From an uncultured Oscillospiraceae bacterium (GTDB lineage Bacteria > Bacillota > Clostridia > Oscillospirales > Ruminococcaceae), in NCBI GenBank assembly GCA_910578755.1, contig CAJTSZ010000016.1:1-27299 (forward strand): 27,299 nucleotides of DNA. The letters run 5' to 3'. The notes beneath the pieces were generated by a model. It was not told where the DNA came from, did no database searches, and was given only the letters and a program-made list of their open reading frames with translations. The translations under genes were made by a program, and so were the position numbers. Positions 1 through 7,945 of this stretch are shown in pieces (position 1 is the stretch's first letter; each line of letters begins with the position of its first letter).

Positions 1-556
1 AGTTCGCTGTACTGCACAACGGTTGGTCTGCCCAAAGGAGGGGGCAGACTACCCGCTTAGTAGCCTCGCCTACGCTCGGCGTTACCAAGCCTGCGGGCTC
101 TAATGGTGAGAGGCCAGTGCTTATAAGTCGGCACAGCGGGAAGCCCAACCTCACCTTGGGGAGGGCTTGGCCTCACGAAAAAAAGCGTTCCACTTTCCAT
201 GGCCATGCAGCTTGCCTGCGGCCCATGGAAATATATACGCTTTTTGAGTGTGGGCAACCGCCAGCCCCACAGCGTGGGGCCACAAGTTCGCAAAGCGAAC
301 TTGCGATAACTTGTGCCTTTGCTGTAGTTTTCGCAAGTTTGCTAAAGGCAAACTTGTAGCCGTTGGAACAACGGCGGCGCTCCGCTGAACGGCAGGGGGC
401 CTTTCCCACCGGCCCCGCGGAAGGGGTTCAGGGGTGTCCCCTGGTGTGTTTTCTTTTCCCCTTTCTTTTCACATAAAAGAAAGGGGCCGGGGTACGGGGC
501 CGGGTAGGCCCCGATAAGGTCAAGGTTTGGAAGTGGCTGCATACTTCCAAAAGGGG
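1..556. repeat. Mosaic hairpin-repeat block, left copy (no gene)
   Basis: Non-coding stretch made of consecutive inverted repeats. Seen: GTCTGCCC/GGGCAGAC (26-49); a stem TTTCCATGG/CCATGGAAA around 194-232; GCCCCAC/GTGGGGC (264-280); CAAGTTCGC/GCGAACTTG (283-303); CAAGTTTGC/GCAAACTTG (334-356); GCCGTT/AACGGC (359-375); CCCCTTTCTTTT/AAAAGAAAGGGG (458-486); TTTGGAAGT/ACTTCCAAA (526-551). Bases 12-85 recur in direct orientation at 15046-15119 with two mismatches, and 261-364 recurs near 15178-15281. Bases 1-85 recur inverted at 26938-27022 with about two mismatches. Open frames here are short, mutually overlapping and lack ribosome binding sites, so I call no gene. Confidence 0.85.
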
Positions 557-1102
557 TTATTTTATGGCCTTATCCATAGCGCGGACAAACTGGGCGGCAG
601 CATCCCCTACAGTGGCCTTGGTGAGCTCAATAAGGGAATACAGGGCGTTTTCCACATCCTGTGCAAGGGTGAGGGAAAAATGGCTGCGGTCCCGCGCTTT
701 GGAAAAGCGCTTAATGATTTTTTTAATCTCCTCGCTTTCGCTTTCCGTAAGGTGCCTTACGGTTTGGCGGGAAAGCTGGGCCATAATGGCGGCGCAGTCC
801 TTTTTTAGCTGGGAAAGCTCCTCCAGGGCCTGGGAACGGAAACGGGAGACCATTTCCTGCTCGTCCTGGGGGTCAATAAATTTCATTTCCACAATGGAGG
901 CCTCGCCATTCATTTCTTTTATTTTAGCGGCAAGATATTTAAATTTAGCGTAGCTTCCCCGGGAGTAGGGAAGCAGGGCGACGCCCTGTTTAAAATATTC
1001 GGCGCCGTATTCCTTTAATTTACGCCAAACATAAACCCTGTTTTTGGAAGGATTGATAGGCACGCTGTAGCCCAAGGCAAGCCAGCGAACAGGTTCAGAC
1101 AC
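557..1102 (-). CDS. ChrB N-terminal-domain-like protein (solo)
   Basis: A 181-aa protein with a GTG start, set by an AGGAGG-type site just upstream. The N-terminal 100 residues (WLALGYSVP, RVYVWRKLKEYGA, then a block with LLPYSRGSYAKFKYLAAKI and a GEA segment) match what I recall of the N-terminal domain of ChrB, a regulator linked to chromate resistance. The C-terminal half is predicted helical (roughly 85-180) and the usual ChrB C-terminal domain is absent, as is any chrA transporter nearby. It lies divergent from the phage cassette with about 208 bp between starts, so it could be a regulator of that cassette or simply a neighbour; the sequence does not decide. Family call is from recognition, not a search. 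Confidence 0.7.
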   Translation of the reverse strand: MSEPVRWLALGYSVPINPSKNRVYVWRKLKEYGAEYFKQGVALLPYSRGSYAKFKYLAAKIKEMNGEASIVEMKFIDPQDEQEMVSRFRSQALEELSQLKKDCAAIMAQLSRQTVRHLTESESEEIKKIIKRFSKARDRSHFSLTLAQDVENALYSLIELTKATVGDAAAQFVRAMDKAIK

Positions 1103-1135
1103 GGAAATTCCTCCTAAAAAATAAATTCTACCTCT

Positions 1136-1164
1136 ATTTTACACGGTGGGAAAGGTAAGGTCAA
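1136..1164 (-). promoter_or_regulatory. Sigma-A-type promoter for the ChrB-like gene
   Basis: On the minus strand a -35 TTGACC (1159-1164) and a -10 TAAAAT (1136-1141) are separated by 17 bp, placing a start about 25-30 bp before the GTG at 1102. Good match to the housekeeping consensus. Confidence 0.65.
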
Positions 1165-1216
1165 GAAGCATTTGTTACAATTTACAGCAAGGGAAAACCA
1201 GGGAAAAGTGAAGGAA

Positions 1217-1270
1217 ATTGTAAATAAATTGTGAATAAATGGCAGGAGTTGCATATTTTTGTGCAACTTT
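1217..1270 (+). promoter_or_regulatory. Phased direct repeat and small hairpin upstream of terS
   Basis: ATTGTAAATAA (1217-1227) is followed without a gap by ATTGTGAATAA (1228-1238): two 11-bp units one helical turn apart, a layout common for operator half-sites. It is followed by an inverted repeat AGTTGCA/TGCAACT (about 1248-1269). No strong -35/-10 pair is evident; the cassette promoter is probably within 1165-1290. A regulatory role is inferred from position. Confidence 0.35.
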
Positions 1271-1310
1271 TGCCCCAAAAGGGGGTGTAAGTGAAAGGAG
1301 GTTTTAGCGA

Positions 1311-1754
1311 ATGACAGAAAAGGAACGCCGGCTTATTAGGGAACTGAAAAAAGGAAAGCCCCCCATGGAGGCGGCCCGCAGGGCCGGGTACCACATACGT
1401 TGGAAAGGCGACATGGCAAGGCTGCTGGCAAGGCCGCTGGTGGCCGAGGCCCTGGACCAAGGGAAAAAGGTACTGACAAAGGAACGGATGAAGGAGGCAC
1501 TGGAACGCATTGCTTTTGGCAGCGTGGAGGACGCGGTGCGCTTTATGGATGGCACAGAGCAGAAGCCGGAGGAGGAACTGTTCCCGGTGGCGGAACTGAA
1601 GCGCCGCCAGGCCGGCTACGAGATGAAATTTTACGACCGGCTGCGGGCGATGGAAATGCTGGAACGGCTGGAAGAGGGGGAGTTTGCCAAAGGGATAAAG
1701 AGCTTAGGGAAAATACTGGAGGAGAGCGCCTTGGCCATAAGGGAACATGAATAG
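1311..1754 (+). CDS. Phage terminase small subunit
   Basis: A 147-aa basic and acidic helical protein preceded by GAAAGGAGG about 10 bp before the ATG. The start (EKERRLIRELKKGKPPMEAARRAGY) resembles the helix-turn-helix head of the Terminase_2/XtmA family, which recognises phage DNA and loads the large subunit; residues 55-75 (KERMKEALERIAFGSVEDAVRF) fit the oligomerisation part. It is the first gene of the cassette and overlaps terL by 8 bp, the usual small/large pairing. Length is close to that of small PBSX-type subunits. Confidence 0.85.
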   Translation: MTEKERRLIRELKKGKPPMEAARRAGYHIRWKGDMARLLARPLVAEALDQGKKVLTKERMKEALERIAFGSVEDAVRFMDGTEQKPEEELFPVAELKRRQAGYEMKFYDRLRAMEMLERLEEGEFAKGIKSLGKILEESALAIREHE

Positions 1755-3021
1755 GATAAAACGCTTTTCCCCCAAACAGATGGAGGCGCTTACCTGGTGG
1801 TGCAGGGGCAGCAAGACCCAGGGCTGCCGGGGCATTATTTGCGACGGCGCCGTGCGCAGCGGCAAAACAGCGGCTACCTCCCTTTCCTTTTTGCTGTGGA
1901 GCATGAGCTGCTTTCACGGGGAAAGTTTTGGTTTGTGCGGCAAAACCCTGGAGGGGGTACGCCGCAACGTGGCGGGGCCCTTGCGCCAAATGGTAGCGGG
2001 CCAGGGCTTTTTGTGGAAGGAGCGAGCTGGGGGAAAGGAAATAGAGGTAAGCTGGGAGGGCAGGCGCAACAGATACTTTTTGTTTTCCGGAAAGGATGAA
2101 GGTTCGGCGGCGCTGATACAGGGAGCAACCTTGGCAGGGGTACTGATAGACGAGGCCGCCCTGCTTTGCCGCAGCTTTGTGGAACAGGCCGCAGCCCGGT
2201 GCTCAGTGGAGGGGGCGCGGCTGTGGTTTAACTGCAACCCGGAACACCCCGGCCATTGGTTTTACCAGGAGTGGGTACTGAAGCGCAGGGAAAAAAAGCT
2301 GCATTATTTACATTTTACCATGGAGGATAACCCTTCCCTTTCCCCGAAAACCTTAAAGCAGTACCAGGAGCTGTACAGCGGCAGCTTTTACCGCCGCTTT
2401 GTTTTAGGCCAGTGGTGCGCGGCCCAGGGGGCGGTGTACCCTATGTTCCGGGAGGAGGAACATGTGGTGGCCCAGCCGCCGCCCTGTGTAAGGTACGTAA
2501 TTTCCTGCGATTACGGAACCCTGAACCCCTGCTCCATGGGGCTGTGGGGGCAGGGCGGGGATGGGCGTTGGTACCGGCTGCGGGAGTATTACCATGACGG
2601 GCGAAAGGCGGGGGCCCTTTTAACCGACGAGGAATACTGCGAACGGTTAGAGGAGCTGGCCGGCGGCTGCCCGGTGGAGCAGGTGGTTGTGGACCCTTGC
2701 GCGGCCAGCTTTATTGAGTGTATTCGCCGCAGGGGCAGGTTCCGGGTAGTGAAGGCCAACAACGATGTGGCCAATGGTATACGGCGAGTGAGCGCCCTGT
2801 TAAAGGAGGGCAAGCTGCGCTTTGCCGCCTGCTGCCAGGACTGTATACGGGAGTTTGGCCAGTACTGCTGGGAAGAGGACGCCGGGCAGGACATCCCCAA
2901 AAAGCAGGACGACCACGCCATGGACGATATGCGCTACTTTGTAATGACCGTTTTGGAGGGACAGGCACAGGAAGCAGAATTTTTTGCCGGGGCGGTGGCC
3001 CGCCGCGGTTTTAACCTTTAG
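1747..3021 (+). CDS. Phage terminase large subunit (PBSX/XtmB type)
   Basis: A 424-aa packaging ATPase/nuclease that pumps DNA into the prohead and cuts it. Seen: Walker A GAVRSGKT at 34-41, Walker B GVLIDEA at 131-137, a coupling motif FNCNPE near 160, and a C-terminal RNase H-like nuclease with acidic residues in SCDYGT (about 250), VVDPCAASF (about 315) and DDHAMDDMRYF (about 395). Both enzymatic halves are complete with no frameshift. Length agrees with PBSX-type large subunits. Being intact argues that the particle can still package DNA; in PBSX itself, related machinery packages host DNA, but the specificity here cannot be read from sequence. Confidence 0.93.
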   Translation: MNRIKRFSPKQMEALTWWCRGSKTQGCRGIICDGAVRSGKTAATSLSFLLWSMSCFHGESFGLCGKTLEGVRRNVAGPLRQMVAGQGFLWKERAGGKEIEVSWEGRRNRYFLFSGKDEGSAALIQGATLAGVLIDEAALLCRSFVEQAAARCSVEGARLWFNCNPEHPGHWFYQEWVLKRREKKLHYLHFTMEDNPSLSPKTLKQYQELYSGSFYRRFVLGQWCAAQGAVYPMFREEEHVVAQPPPCVRYVISCDYGTLNPCSMGLWGQGGDGRWYRLREYYHDGRKAGALLTDEEYCERLEELAGGCPVEQVVVDPCAASFIECIRRRGRFRVVKANNDVANGIRRVSALLKEGKLRFAACCQDCIREFGQYCWEEDAGQDIPKKQDDHAMDDMRYFVMTVLEGQAQEAEFFAGAVARRGFNL

Positions 3022-3181
3022 GGCTTTGATTGCTTAACAAGGGTTGACGCGGTTTTGGGAGGCTAAGATAACTGCTGCCTGCATCTCTTCGCTGTTAAGC
3101 CGGGTTTGGCAAAAAATAGTATAGAAATACGCTTTGGAGGAGGCGGAAAACAAATCCAAGGCGGGAAAGGCGGAAGGACAG

Positions 3182-4330
3182 ATGAAAGGGAAACGGTGGG
3201 GCACACCGGAAAAAAGCTGCTGTGTGCAGACAGGAAGGACGGCGGTGGATACCCTGTGGGGAGGTCTGGGTACCCCTTTGCAGGACAACCAGGGGAAGCT
3301 TTACGAGGAAATGCGCCGGACGGTGCCTGTGGTGGATGCGGCGGTAAATAAGATTATCCGTTTGGTGGGCGGCTTTGAGGTTCACTGCGACGACCCCTGG
3401 TGCAAAGGGGAGCTGCAGCGCTTTTACCGCGAGGTGCAGGTGGGGCCGGCAGCCGCCGGGCTGGACCAGTTTATCTTCCAATATTTAAACGACCTGCTTA
3501 CCTACGGGAATGCTGCCGGCGAAATGGTTCCCCTAAAAAACGGCAGAGGCATAGGGGCACTGTACAACGTGCCGTTGGAGAATATTTCCGTAGCCCAGGG
3601 GGACAGCCCCCTGGAACTGGATATTTTTGTTTACCCCGATGGGATGACAGCGAAAAAGGCGCCTTACCCAGAGAGGATTTTATTTTCTGCCCTAAACCCC
3701 CGTTCCGGGGAAATTAAGGGCCGTTCCCTGCTGGAGGGGCTGCCCTATTTGGCGGATATTTTAATGAAAATATACCAGTGTGTAGGAAGCAACTTCCAGC
3801 GGCTGGGAAACCTGCGCTATGGCGTTACCTATAAGCCCTCCGGCCCTTTGGAACGGGGGAGTGCCAAGGAAATTGCCGCCAATTTGGCGGAGCAGTGGGG
3901 AAAGGCCATGGCGGACAGCGGCAGTATTCAGGACTTTGTAGCCGTGGGCGATGTGGATATTAAGGTAATTGGGGCGGAGGCCCGCATAATGGATACCCAA
4001 ACGCCGGTGCGGCAGATACTGGAACAGATGATTGCCAAGCTGGGGCTGCCGCCCTTTATTTTGGGGCTGAACTGGTCCACCACGGAGAGGATGAGCAAGC
4101 AGCAGGCGGATATTTTAACCAGCGAGCTGGAAAGCTACCGGGCGCTGTTGGGCGGCATTATACGCCGGGTATGCGCCGCCCACCTGCATATGCTGGGGGC
4201 CTCGCCGGAGTTGGAGGTTGTTTGGAAAAGCATTAGCATACAGGACGAGGTAGAGCAGGCCCGGGCGGCCCTGCTGCGGGCCCAAACCCAGGCAATACAA
4301 GGAGGGGACAAAAATGGAACAGCAGGTTAG
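3182..4330 (+). CDS. Phage portal protein (XkdE-like)
   Basis: Portal subunit, expected to form the dodecameric ring through which DNA enters the head. Residues such as PVVDAAVNKIIRLVGG, NDLLTYGNAAGEMVPL, GRSLLEGLPYLADILMK and LGLPPFILGLNWSTTERMSKQQAD are typical of PBSX-family portals. I place the start at the ATG at 3182, after GGAAGGA, giving 382 aa; an upstream TTG at 3134 would add 16 residues but has no visible ribosome binding site. The 160-bp gap after terL is the longest in the head module and holds no recognisable gene. The 3' end overlaps the protease gene by 17 bp. Confidence 0.88.
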   Translation: MKGKRWGTPEKSCCVQTGRTAVDTLWGGLGTPLQDNQGKLYEEMRRTVPVVDAAVNKIIRLVGGFEVHCDDPWCKGELQRFYREVQVGPAAAGLDQFIFQYLNDLLTYGNAAGEMVPLKNGRGIGALYNVPLENISVAQGDSPLELDIFVYPDGMTAKKAPYPERILFSALNPRSGEIKGRSLLEGLPYLADILMKIYQCVGSNFQRLGNLRYGVTYKPSGPLERGSAKEIAANLAEQWGKAMADSGSIQDFVAVGDVDIKVIGAEARIMDTQTPVRQILEQMIAKLGLPPFILGLNWSTTERMSKQQADILTSELESYRALLGGIIRRVCAAHLHMLGASPELEVVWKSISIQDEVEQARAALLRAQTQAIQGGDKNGTAG

Positions 4331-5243
4331 CAGGGAAGAGCTGGAGGAAATTAACCGCTTTACAAGGCGGCCTTTGCTGCCGGAGGAGGTTTACACCTTT
4401 GAAGTGGTGCTGTGCAACAATGACATTGACAGGGATTGGGAAGCCTTTGAGGCGCCGGCCCTCCACAAGCTGGCCAGCCTTTTTATAGGGAAAACCGGCA
4501 TAACGGACCATGAGGCAAAGGCTGCAAACCAGCGGGCCCGCATTTACCGGGCCTGGGTGGAGGAGGAGCCTGACCGGCTTACTGCCGACGGGCGCCCCTA
4601 TGCCGCCCTAAAGGCAAAGGCCTACATGGTGCGCACAGCGGAAACCAGGGACCTGGCACTGGAGATTGACGGCGGAATTAAAAAGGAAGTGAGCGTAGGC
4701 TGCGCCGTAGGGCAGGCCCGGTGCTCTGTTTGCGGGGCACAGCGAAAGGGCGAAGGCTGCGCCCACAGGCCGGGGCAGCGGTACCAGGGCAAAGTTTGCT
4801 TTACCCTGTTGGGGGAACCGACAGATGCCTATGAGTGGTCCTTTGTAGCGGTGCCGGCCCAGCCGGGGGCAGGGGTAGTGAAGCATTGGAGCAAAAAGGA
4901 GGAAAGTTCCGTGGAAGAATTGAAAAAACAGCTTGCCGCGGGGGGAGCCCTGCGGCTGACAGAACAGCAGGCGGCAAACCTTGCCTTAATGCTGGAACGG
5001 TTGGAGGAGGAAAACCAGGCTTACCGCAGGGCGGTAAAGGCCAAGGTACTGGGAGGCGCCCCAGGGACACCGGGCAGCGAGGAACAGACGGCCTTTGCCC
5101 ATTTGCTGGACAAGCTGGAAACAAGGGAAATGGAACTAGTGGGGCAACTGCTGGAAAAAGCAGCGGGCAGCGCCATAGAGGCCCCTCAAACTATGGTACC
5201 ACAAAATGTACAGGCGGCCAGGGAAGGTGAATTTTTTATTTAG
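4314..5243 (+). CDS. Prohead protease fused to scaffold-like tail (XkdF-like)
   Basis: A 309-aa protein in the XkdF position between portal and capsid. Residues 25-190 look like a prohead maturation protease: a candidate catalytic His66 in GITDHE and Ser127 in KEVSVG correspond to the His and Ser motifs of HK97-type (U35/S78) proteases. Between them and the fold's end sits a small Cys/His cluster (Cys137, Cys140, Cys149, His151) that could bind zinc. Residues 200-309 (EELKKQLAAGG..., ALMLERLEEENQAYRRAVKAK, LDKLETREMELVGQLLEKAAG) are predicted helical/coiled coil, as expected for an internal scaffold. Catalytic assignments are by motif only. Confidence 0.75.
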   Translation: MEQQVSREELEEINRFTRRPLLPEEVYTFEVVLCNNDIDRDWEAFEAPALHKLASLFIGKTGITDHEAKAANQRARIYRAWVEEEPDRLTADGRPYAALKAKAYMVRTAETRDLALEIDGGIKKEVSVGCAVGQARCSVCGAQRKGEGCAHRPGQRYQGKVCFTLLGEPTDAYEWSFVAVPAQPGAGVVKHWSKKEESSVEELKKQLAAGGALRLTEQQAANLALMLERLEEENQAYRRAVKAKVLGGAPGTPGSEEQTAFAHLLDKLETREMELVGQLLEKAAGSAIEAPQTMVPQNVQAAREGEFFI

Positions 5244-5287
5244 AGAAAAACCCGTTGGAGTTGGAGAAGGGAAAGGGGAAAAGCAGG

Positions 5288-5632
5288 ATGAAAGTAAGTT
5301 TACAGGGGTACCACAGCCGTTACGCAACCTTTGAAGCCCAAGGGGAGTTAGCCCCAGGGGATTTGGTGCAGCTTTGCGGCAGCATGACAGTACAGAAGGC
5401 TACCAGCGGCAAATTTGCCGGCGTGGCCCGCAGCGTGCGGGACGGTTTTGCGCTGATTCAAACCGGGGGATATGCCCAGGTGGGCTACAGCGGCAATAAG
5501 CCGGCCTTTGGCTTTGTAAGCCTGGAGGCCCAGCCGGGGGGCGGCTCCCAAACAAAAGTGAGCGATGCAGGCCGCCAGGTTTTGGTTGTAGAAGTGGATG
5601 AAAGCCAGGCCAAGGCTGGTATTTTGTTTTAA
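5288..5632 (+). CDS. Capsid decoration / head-stabilising protein, small
   Basis: A 114-aa beta-rich protein from the ATG at 5288, which follows a GAAGGGAAAGGGG purine run; an upstream in-frame start at 5255 would add 11 residues of low complexity. Residues such as ELAPGDLVQL, FAGVARSVRDGFALIQTGGYAQVGY and VLVVEVDESQAKAGILF fit DUF2190-type capsid-surface proteins that sit between protease and major capsid genes in many phages. The function rests on position and this resemblance. Confidence 0.6.
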   Translation: MKVSLQGYHSRYATFEAQGELAPGDLVQLCGSMTVQKATSGKFAGVARSVRDGFALIQTGGYAQVGYSGNKPAFGFVSLEAQPGGGSQTKVSDAGRQVLVVEVDESQAKAGILF

Positions 5633-5658
5633 GGCTGCGGGCATGGGGAGGGGTTCCG

Positions 5659-5733
5659 ATGAAGGATGGTTTTATTGGCGGGCGGCATGAGCCTGCCAGC
5701 ACAGGAATGGAAGGAAAGGGGAAAGGGATATGA
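5659..5733 (+). CDS. Possible 24-aa leader peptide coupled to the capsid gene
   Basis: ATG at 5659, preceded by GGGGAGGGG, opens a 24-codon frame (begins MKDGFIGGRHEP) whose TGA at 5731-5733 overlaps the capsid ATG at 5730 as ATGA. The overlap would allow translational coupling to the most abundant structural protein. It may also be chance in a purine-rich spacer; no family is recognised. Confidence 0.25.
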   Translation: MKDGFIGGRHEPASTGMEGKGKGI

Positions 5734-6752
5734 ACAGTTATAAGAATGTAAGGATTGCAAGGGAAATGTACAAAGCGGGGGCGCCCTTTACAAGCCAGCT
5801 GGAAAAGCAGGACCCGTCCGCCCAGTACAAGGGCACGGAGTGGGAGAAGTACGACGCCTACCAAAGACAGCTAAAGCGGTTTGACATCCGCGTTTTTGGC
5901 AGGGAGAGCGACTGCCTGCAAAAGTTTTTCGCCACGGCCGACAGCGCAGCCCTGTTCCCGGAATATGTGGCCAGGGCAGTAAAACAGGGTGCGGAGGAGG
6001 CCAAGGTTTTGGAACTGATTTCGGCCTCCAGAACCAACATCAATTCCATGGACTACCGAACTATTGTTTCCCTGACGGGACAGGAGGATAGCGCTGTTAT
6101 TGTGGAGGAGGGGGGCTTTTTGCCGGAAACCGCTATTAAGCTGAGGGAAAACCTGGTGCGGCTTCACAAGCGGGGCAGGATGCTTTGCGCCTCCTACGAG
6201 GCGTTGAAGTTCCAAAGGATTGACCTGTTTACCGTGGCATTAAGGCAGATTGGCGCCTGCATTGCCAAGGCCCAGCTGAAGGACGCCGTAGAGGTACTGA
6301 TAAACGGGGACGGCAACGAAAACCCCGCCCAGGTAATAAAAACCGCCAAAAGCGGGGAGGTCGGGTACACGGACCTGCTGAACCTGTGGAACAGCTTTGG
6401 CGATTATGAAATGAACGTGCTTTTGGCTTCCCCGGACATGATGCTGAAGCTGCTGCAAATTAAGGAATTGCAGGACCCGGCAACGGGGCTGAACTTTCAG
6501 GGGACCGGCCGGCTTTCCACCCCGCTGGGGGCGGTGCTGGTGAAATCCTCGGCGGTGCCGGAGGGGACCGTGGTTGGCTTGGACAGGCGTTTTGCTTTGG
6601 AAACTGTGACCGCAGGGGATGTTTTGGTGGAATATGATAAACTGATAGACTGCCAGCTGGAACGGGCGGCGGTGACGGCCATTGCCGGTTTTTCCAAGCT
6701 GTTCCCAGAGGCGGTAAAGGTGCTTAAGGTATTGGAGGAGCAGGCCCGATAG
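5730..6752 (+). CDS. Major capsid protein (XkdG-like, HK97 fold expected)
   Basis: A 340-aa head subunit, placed directly after the protease and decoration genes. Recognised stretches include VARAVKQGAEEAKVLELI, VSLTGQEDSAVIVEEGGFLPETAIKLREN and the C-terminal segment AVLVKSSAVPEGTVVGLDRRFALE, typical of PBSX-type major capsid proteins. The start is supported by GGAAAGGGG upstream. N-terminal 40-60 residues are charged and could be a delta-domain removed by the protease, which would fit the presence of a protease gene; the cleavage site is not identifiable by eye. Confidence 0.87.
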   Translation: MNSYKNVRIAREMYKAGAPFTSQLEKQDPSAQYKGTEWEKYDAYQRQLKRFDIRVFGRESDCLQKFFATADSAALFPEYVARAVKQGAEEAKVLELISASRTNINSMDYRTIVSLTGQEDSAVIVEEGGFLPETAIKLRENLVRLHKRGRMLCASYEALKFQRIDLFTVALRQIGACIAKAQLKDAVEVLINGDGNENPAQVIKTAKSGEVGYTDLLNLWNSFGDYEMNVLLASPDMMLKLLQIKELQDPATGLNFQGTGRLSTPLGAVLVKSSAVPEGTVVGLDRRFALETVTAGDVLVEYDKLIDCQLERAAVTAIAGFSKLFPEAVKVLKVLEEQAR

Positions 6753-6782
6753 GCTGCCCCAAAGCTGATAAAGGAGGAACCA

Positions 6783-7139
6783 ATGGAAACAACAAAGGAA
6801 CTGGATTATTTTGCCTTAATGGCGGGCCTTTCCCCGGAGGAGGCTTTAAAGTGGGCGCCTTTGTGCAGCAGCTGCCGGGAGCGCATTACGGCGGCCCTGC
6901 GCCCCGGAATTATATGGGAACAGGAGGAACGGCTGGCCCTTGCCTGCGGGGCTATGGCCTGCTGCCTGTACCAGCAGCAAACAACGGGGGGATTTAGCCA
7001 GGTGAAGTTAGGGGATGCGGCGGTGCAGGCCCCCTCCCCTGCACAGGCGCTGCGGCTGAAGGAGGAGGCGTGGGAGTTAATTGGCGACCTGCTGGACAAC
7101 ATAGGGGTTTGCTTAAAGGGGACAGCTTATGAACATTAA
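6783..7139 (+). CDS. Head-tail connector / adaptor protein
   Basis: A 118-aa mostly helical protein (FALMAGLSPEEALKWAPLCSSCRERITAALRP, ERLALACGAMACCLY, ALRLKEEAWELIGDLLDNIG) with a strong AAAGGAGG site before the ATG. Its place right after the capsid gene and its helical make-up fit the gp6/gp15-type adaptor that docks beneath the portal (XkdH position). It ends 11 bp inside the next gene. Confidence 0.65.
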   Translation: METTKELDYFALMAGLSPEEALKWAPLCSSCRERITAALRPGIIWEQEERLALACGAMACCLYQQQTTGGFSQVKLGDAAVQAPSPAQALRLKEEAWELIGDLLDNIGVCLKGTAYEH

Positions 7140-7449
7140 ACAGGCGGTAGTATTTTTAACCTGCCGCGCCGGAATAGAGGTACAGCGGGAGCGCCCAGGA
7201 GAAGAACCGGTTTGCTTTCCCGTTTACCTGCGGCGCAAGGGCGGAAAGACCATGTGGGAAAACCAATGGGAAACCGGTGGCGGCGACGGCGGGGAGTATG
7301 TGGTAATTGCGGCGGAGGAGCTGGCGGAGGGTGATATTTTGCGGGTTGGCGGCAGATGCTGGTACATAAAATGGGCGCGGCCCTACCATTGGCAGGGCGA
7401 ACCGGCTTATTACCAGGGCCTTGCCGCCGGTGGAAAAGAGGAGGGGTAG
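7129..7449 (+). CDS. Head-closure / head-tail joining protein
   Basis: A 106-aa beta-rich protein (GEYVVIAAEELAEGDILRVGGRCWYIKWARPYHWQGEPAYYQGLAAG) in the second connector position. The fold implied by alternating hydrophobics fits a small barrel stopper of the kind that seals the head after packaging (XkdI position). The start overlaps the upstream gene and is preceded by AAAGGGG. Function is from synteny; I see no catalytic motif. Confidence 0.55.
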   Translation: MNIKQAVVFLTCRAGIEVQRERPGEEPVCFPVYLRRKGGKTMWENQWETGGGDGGEYVVIAAEELAEGDILRVGGRCWYIKWARPYHWQGEPAYYQGLAAGGKEEG

Positions 7450-7450
7450 C

Positions 7451-7945
7451 ATGGGGGAAATAAGCAGTATGTTGGAGGAAATGCGGGCCTTTTTACAGGC
7501 CCGGCTGCCCCAGGCCCAGGTGGGGCTGGCCCACCCGGGGGACCAAAGGCCCTTTCCGCCCAAAAGGCCCCTAATAACGGTGGGGTTGGAACAGCTTGCC
7601 CTGCGGCCCCTGGGCTGTGGGGACCGGGGCGGAGCCAAACGGCTTTGCGTGGTATACCGCATTGCCCTTTGCAGCCCCCAAAATGGCAGCCAATGCACCG
7701 CCCTGGGGGAACAGGCAGCGGACGCGCTAATGGCGGCGCCGGGGTTCTTTATTGAGGAAATTTTGTGGGGAGAGGTAAAGTTCCAGCGGGAAGCAGGGGG
7801 ATTTTTACTGGTAATAAAGGTGCGGTGCGCCTATATTCAGCGGATGGAGGAGCAGGCCGCCCTGCCTATTGAACGGGTAGAGCTGACGGCCCGCGCTGAA
7901 GGCCTGGCAGGCGGGGATGAAGGAAAGGAGGCTTTACAGCAATGA
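7451..7945 (+). CDS. Tail terminator / tail completion protein (XkdJ position)
   Basis: A 164-aa protein starting at the ATG at 7451 after AGAGGAGGGG; an upstream TTG in frame is rejected because it would lie ahead of the ribosome binding site. Residues MLEEMRAFLQARLPQ then PLITVGLEQLALRPLG and a central CVVYRIALCSP strand pattern resemble small tail-terminator proteins that cap the tube and join it to the head. Its TGA overlaps the sheath ATG (ATGA), so the two are probably translated in tandem. Confidence 0.6.
   Translation: MGEISSMLEEMRAFLQARLPQAQVGLAHPGDQRPFPPKRPLITVGLEQLALRPLGCGDRGGAKRLCVVYRIALCSPQNGSQCTALGEQAADALMAAPGFFIEEILWGEVKFQREAGGFLLVIKVRCAYIQRMEEQAALPIERVELTARAEGLAGGDEGKEALQQ

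Noticed and set aside
3022..3181. Internal promoter between terL and portal (TTGACG near 3043)
   Set aside because: No -10 at an acceptable distance; the gap is probably just a spacer.
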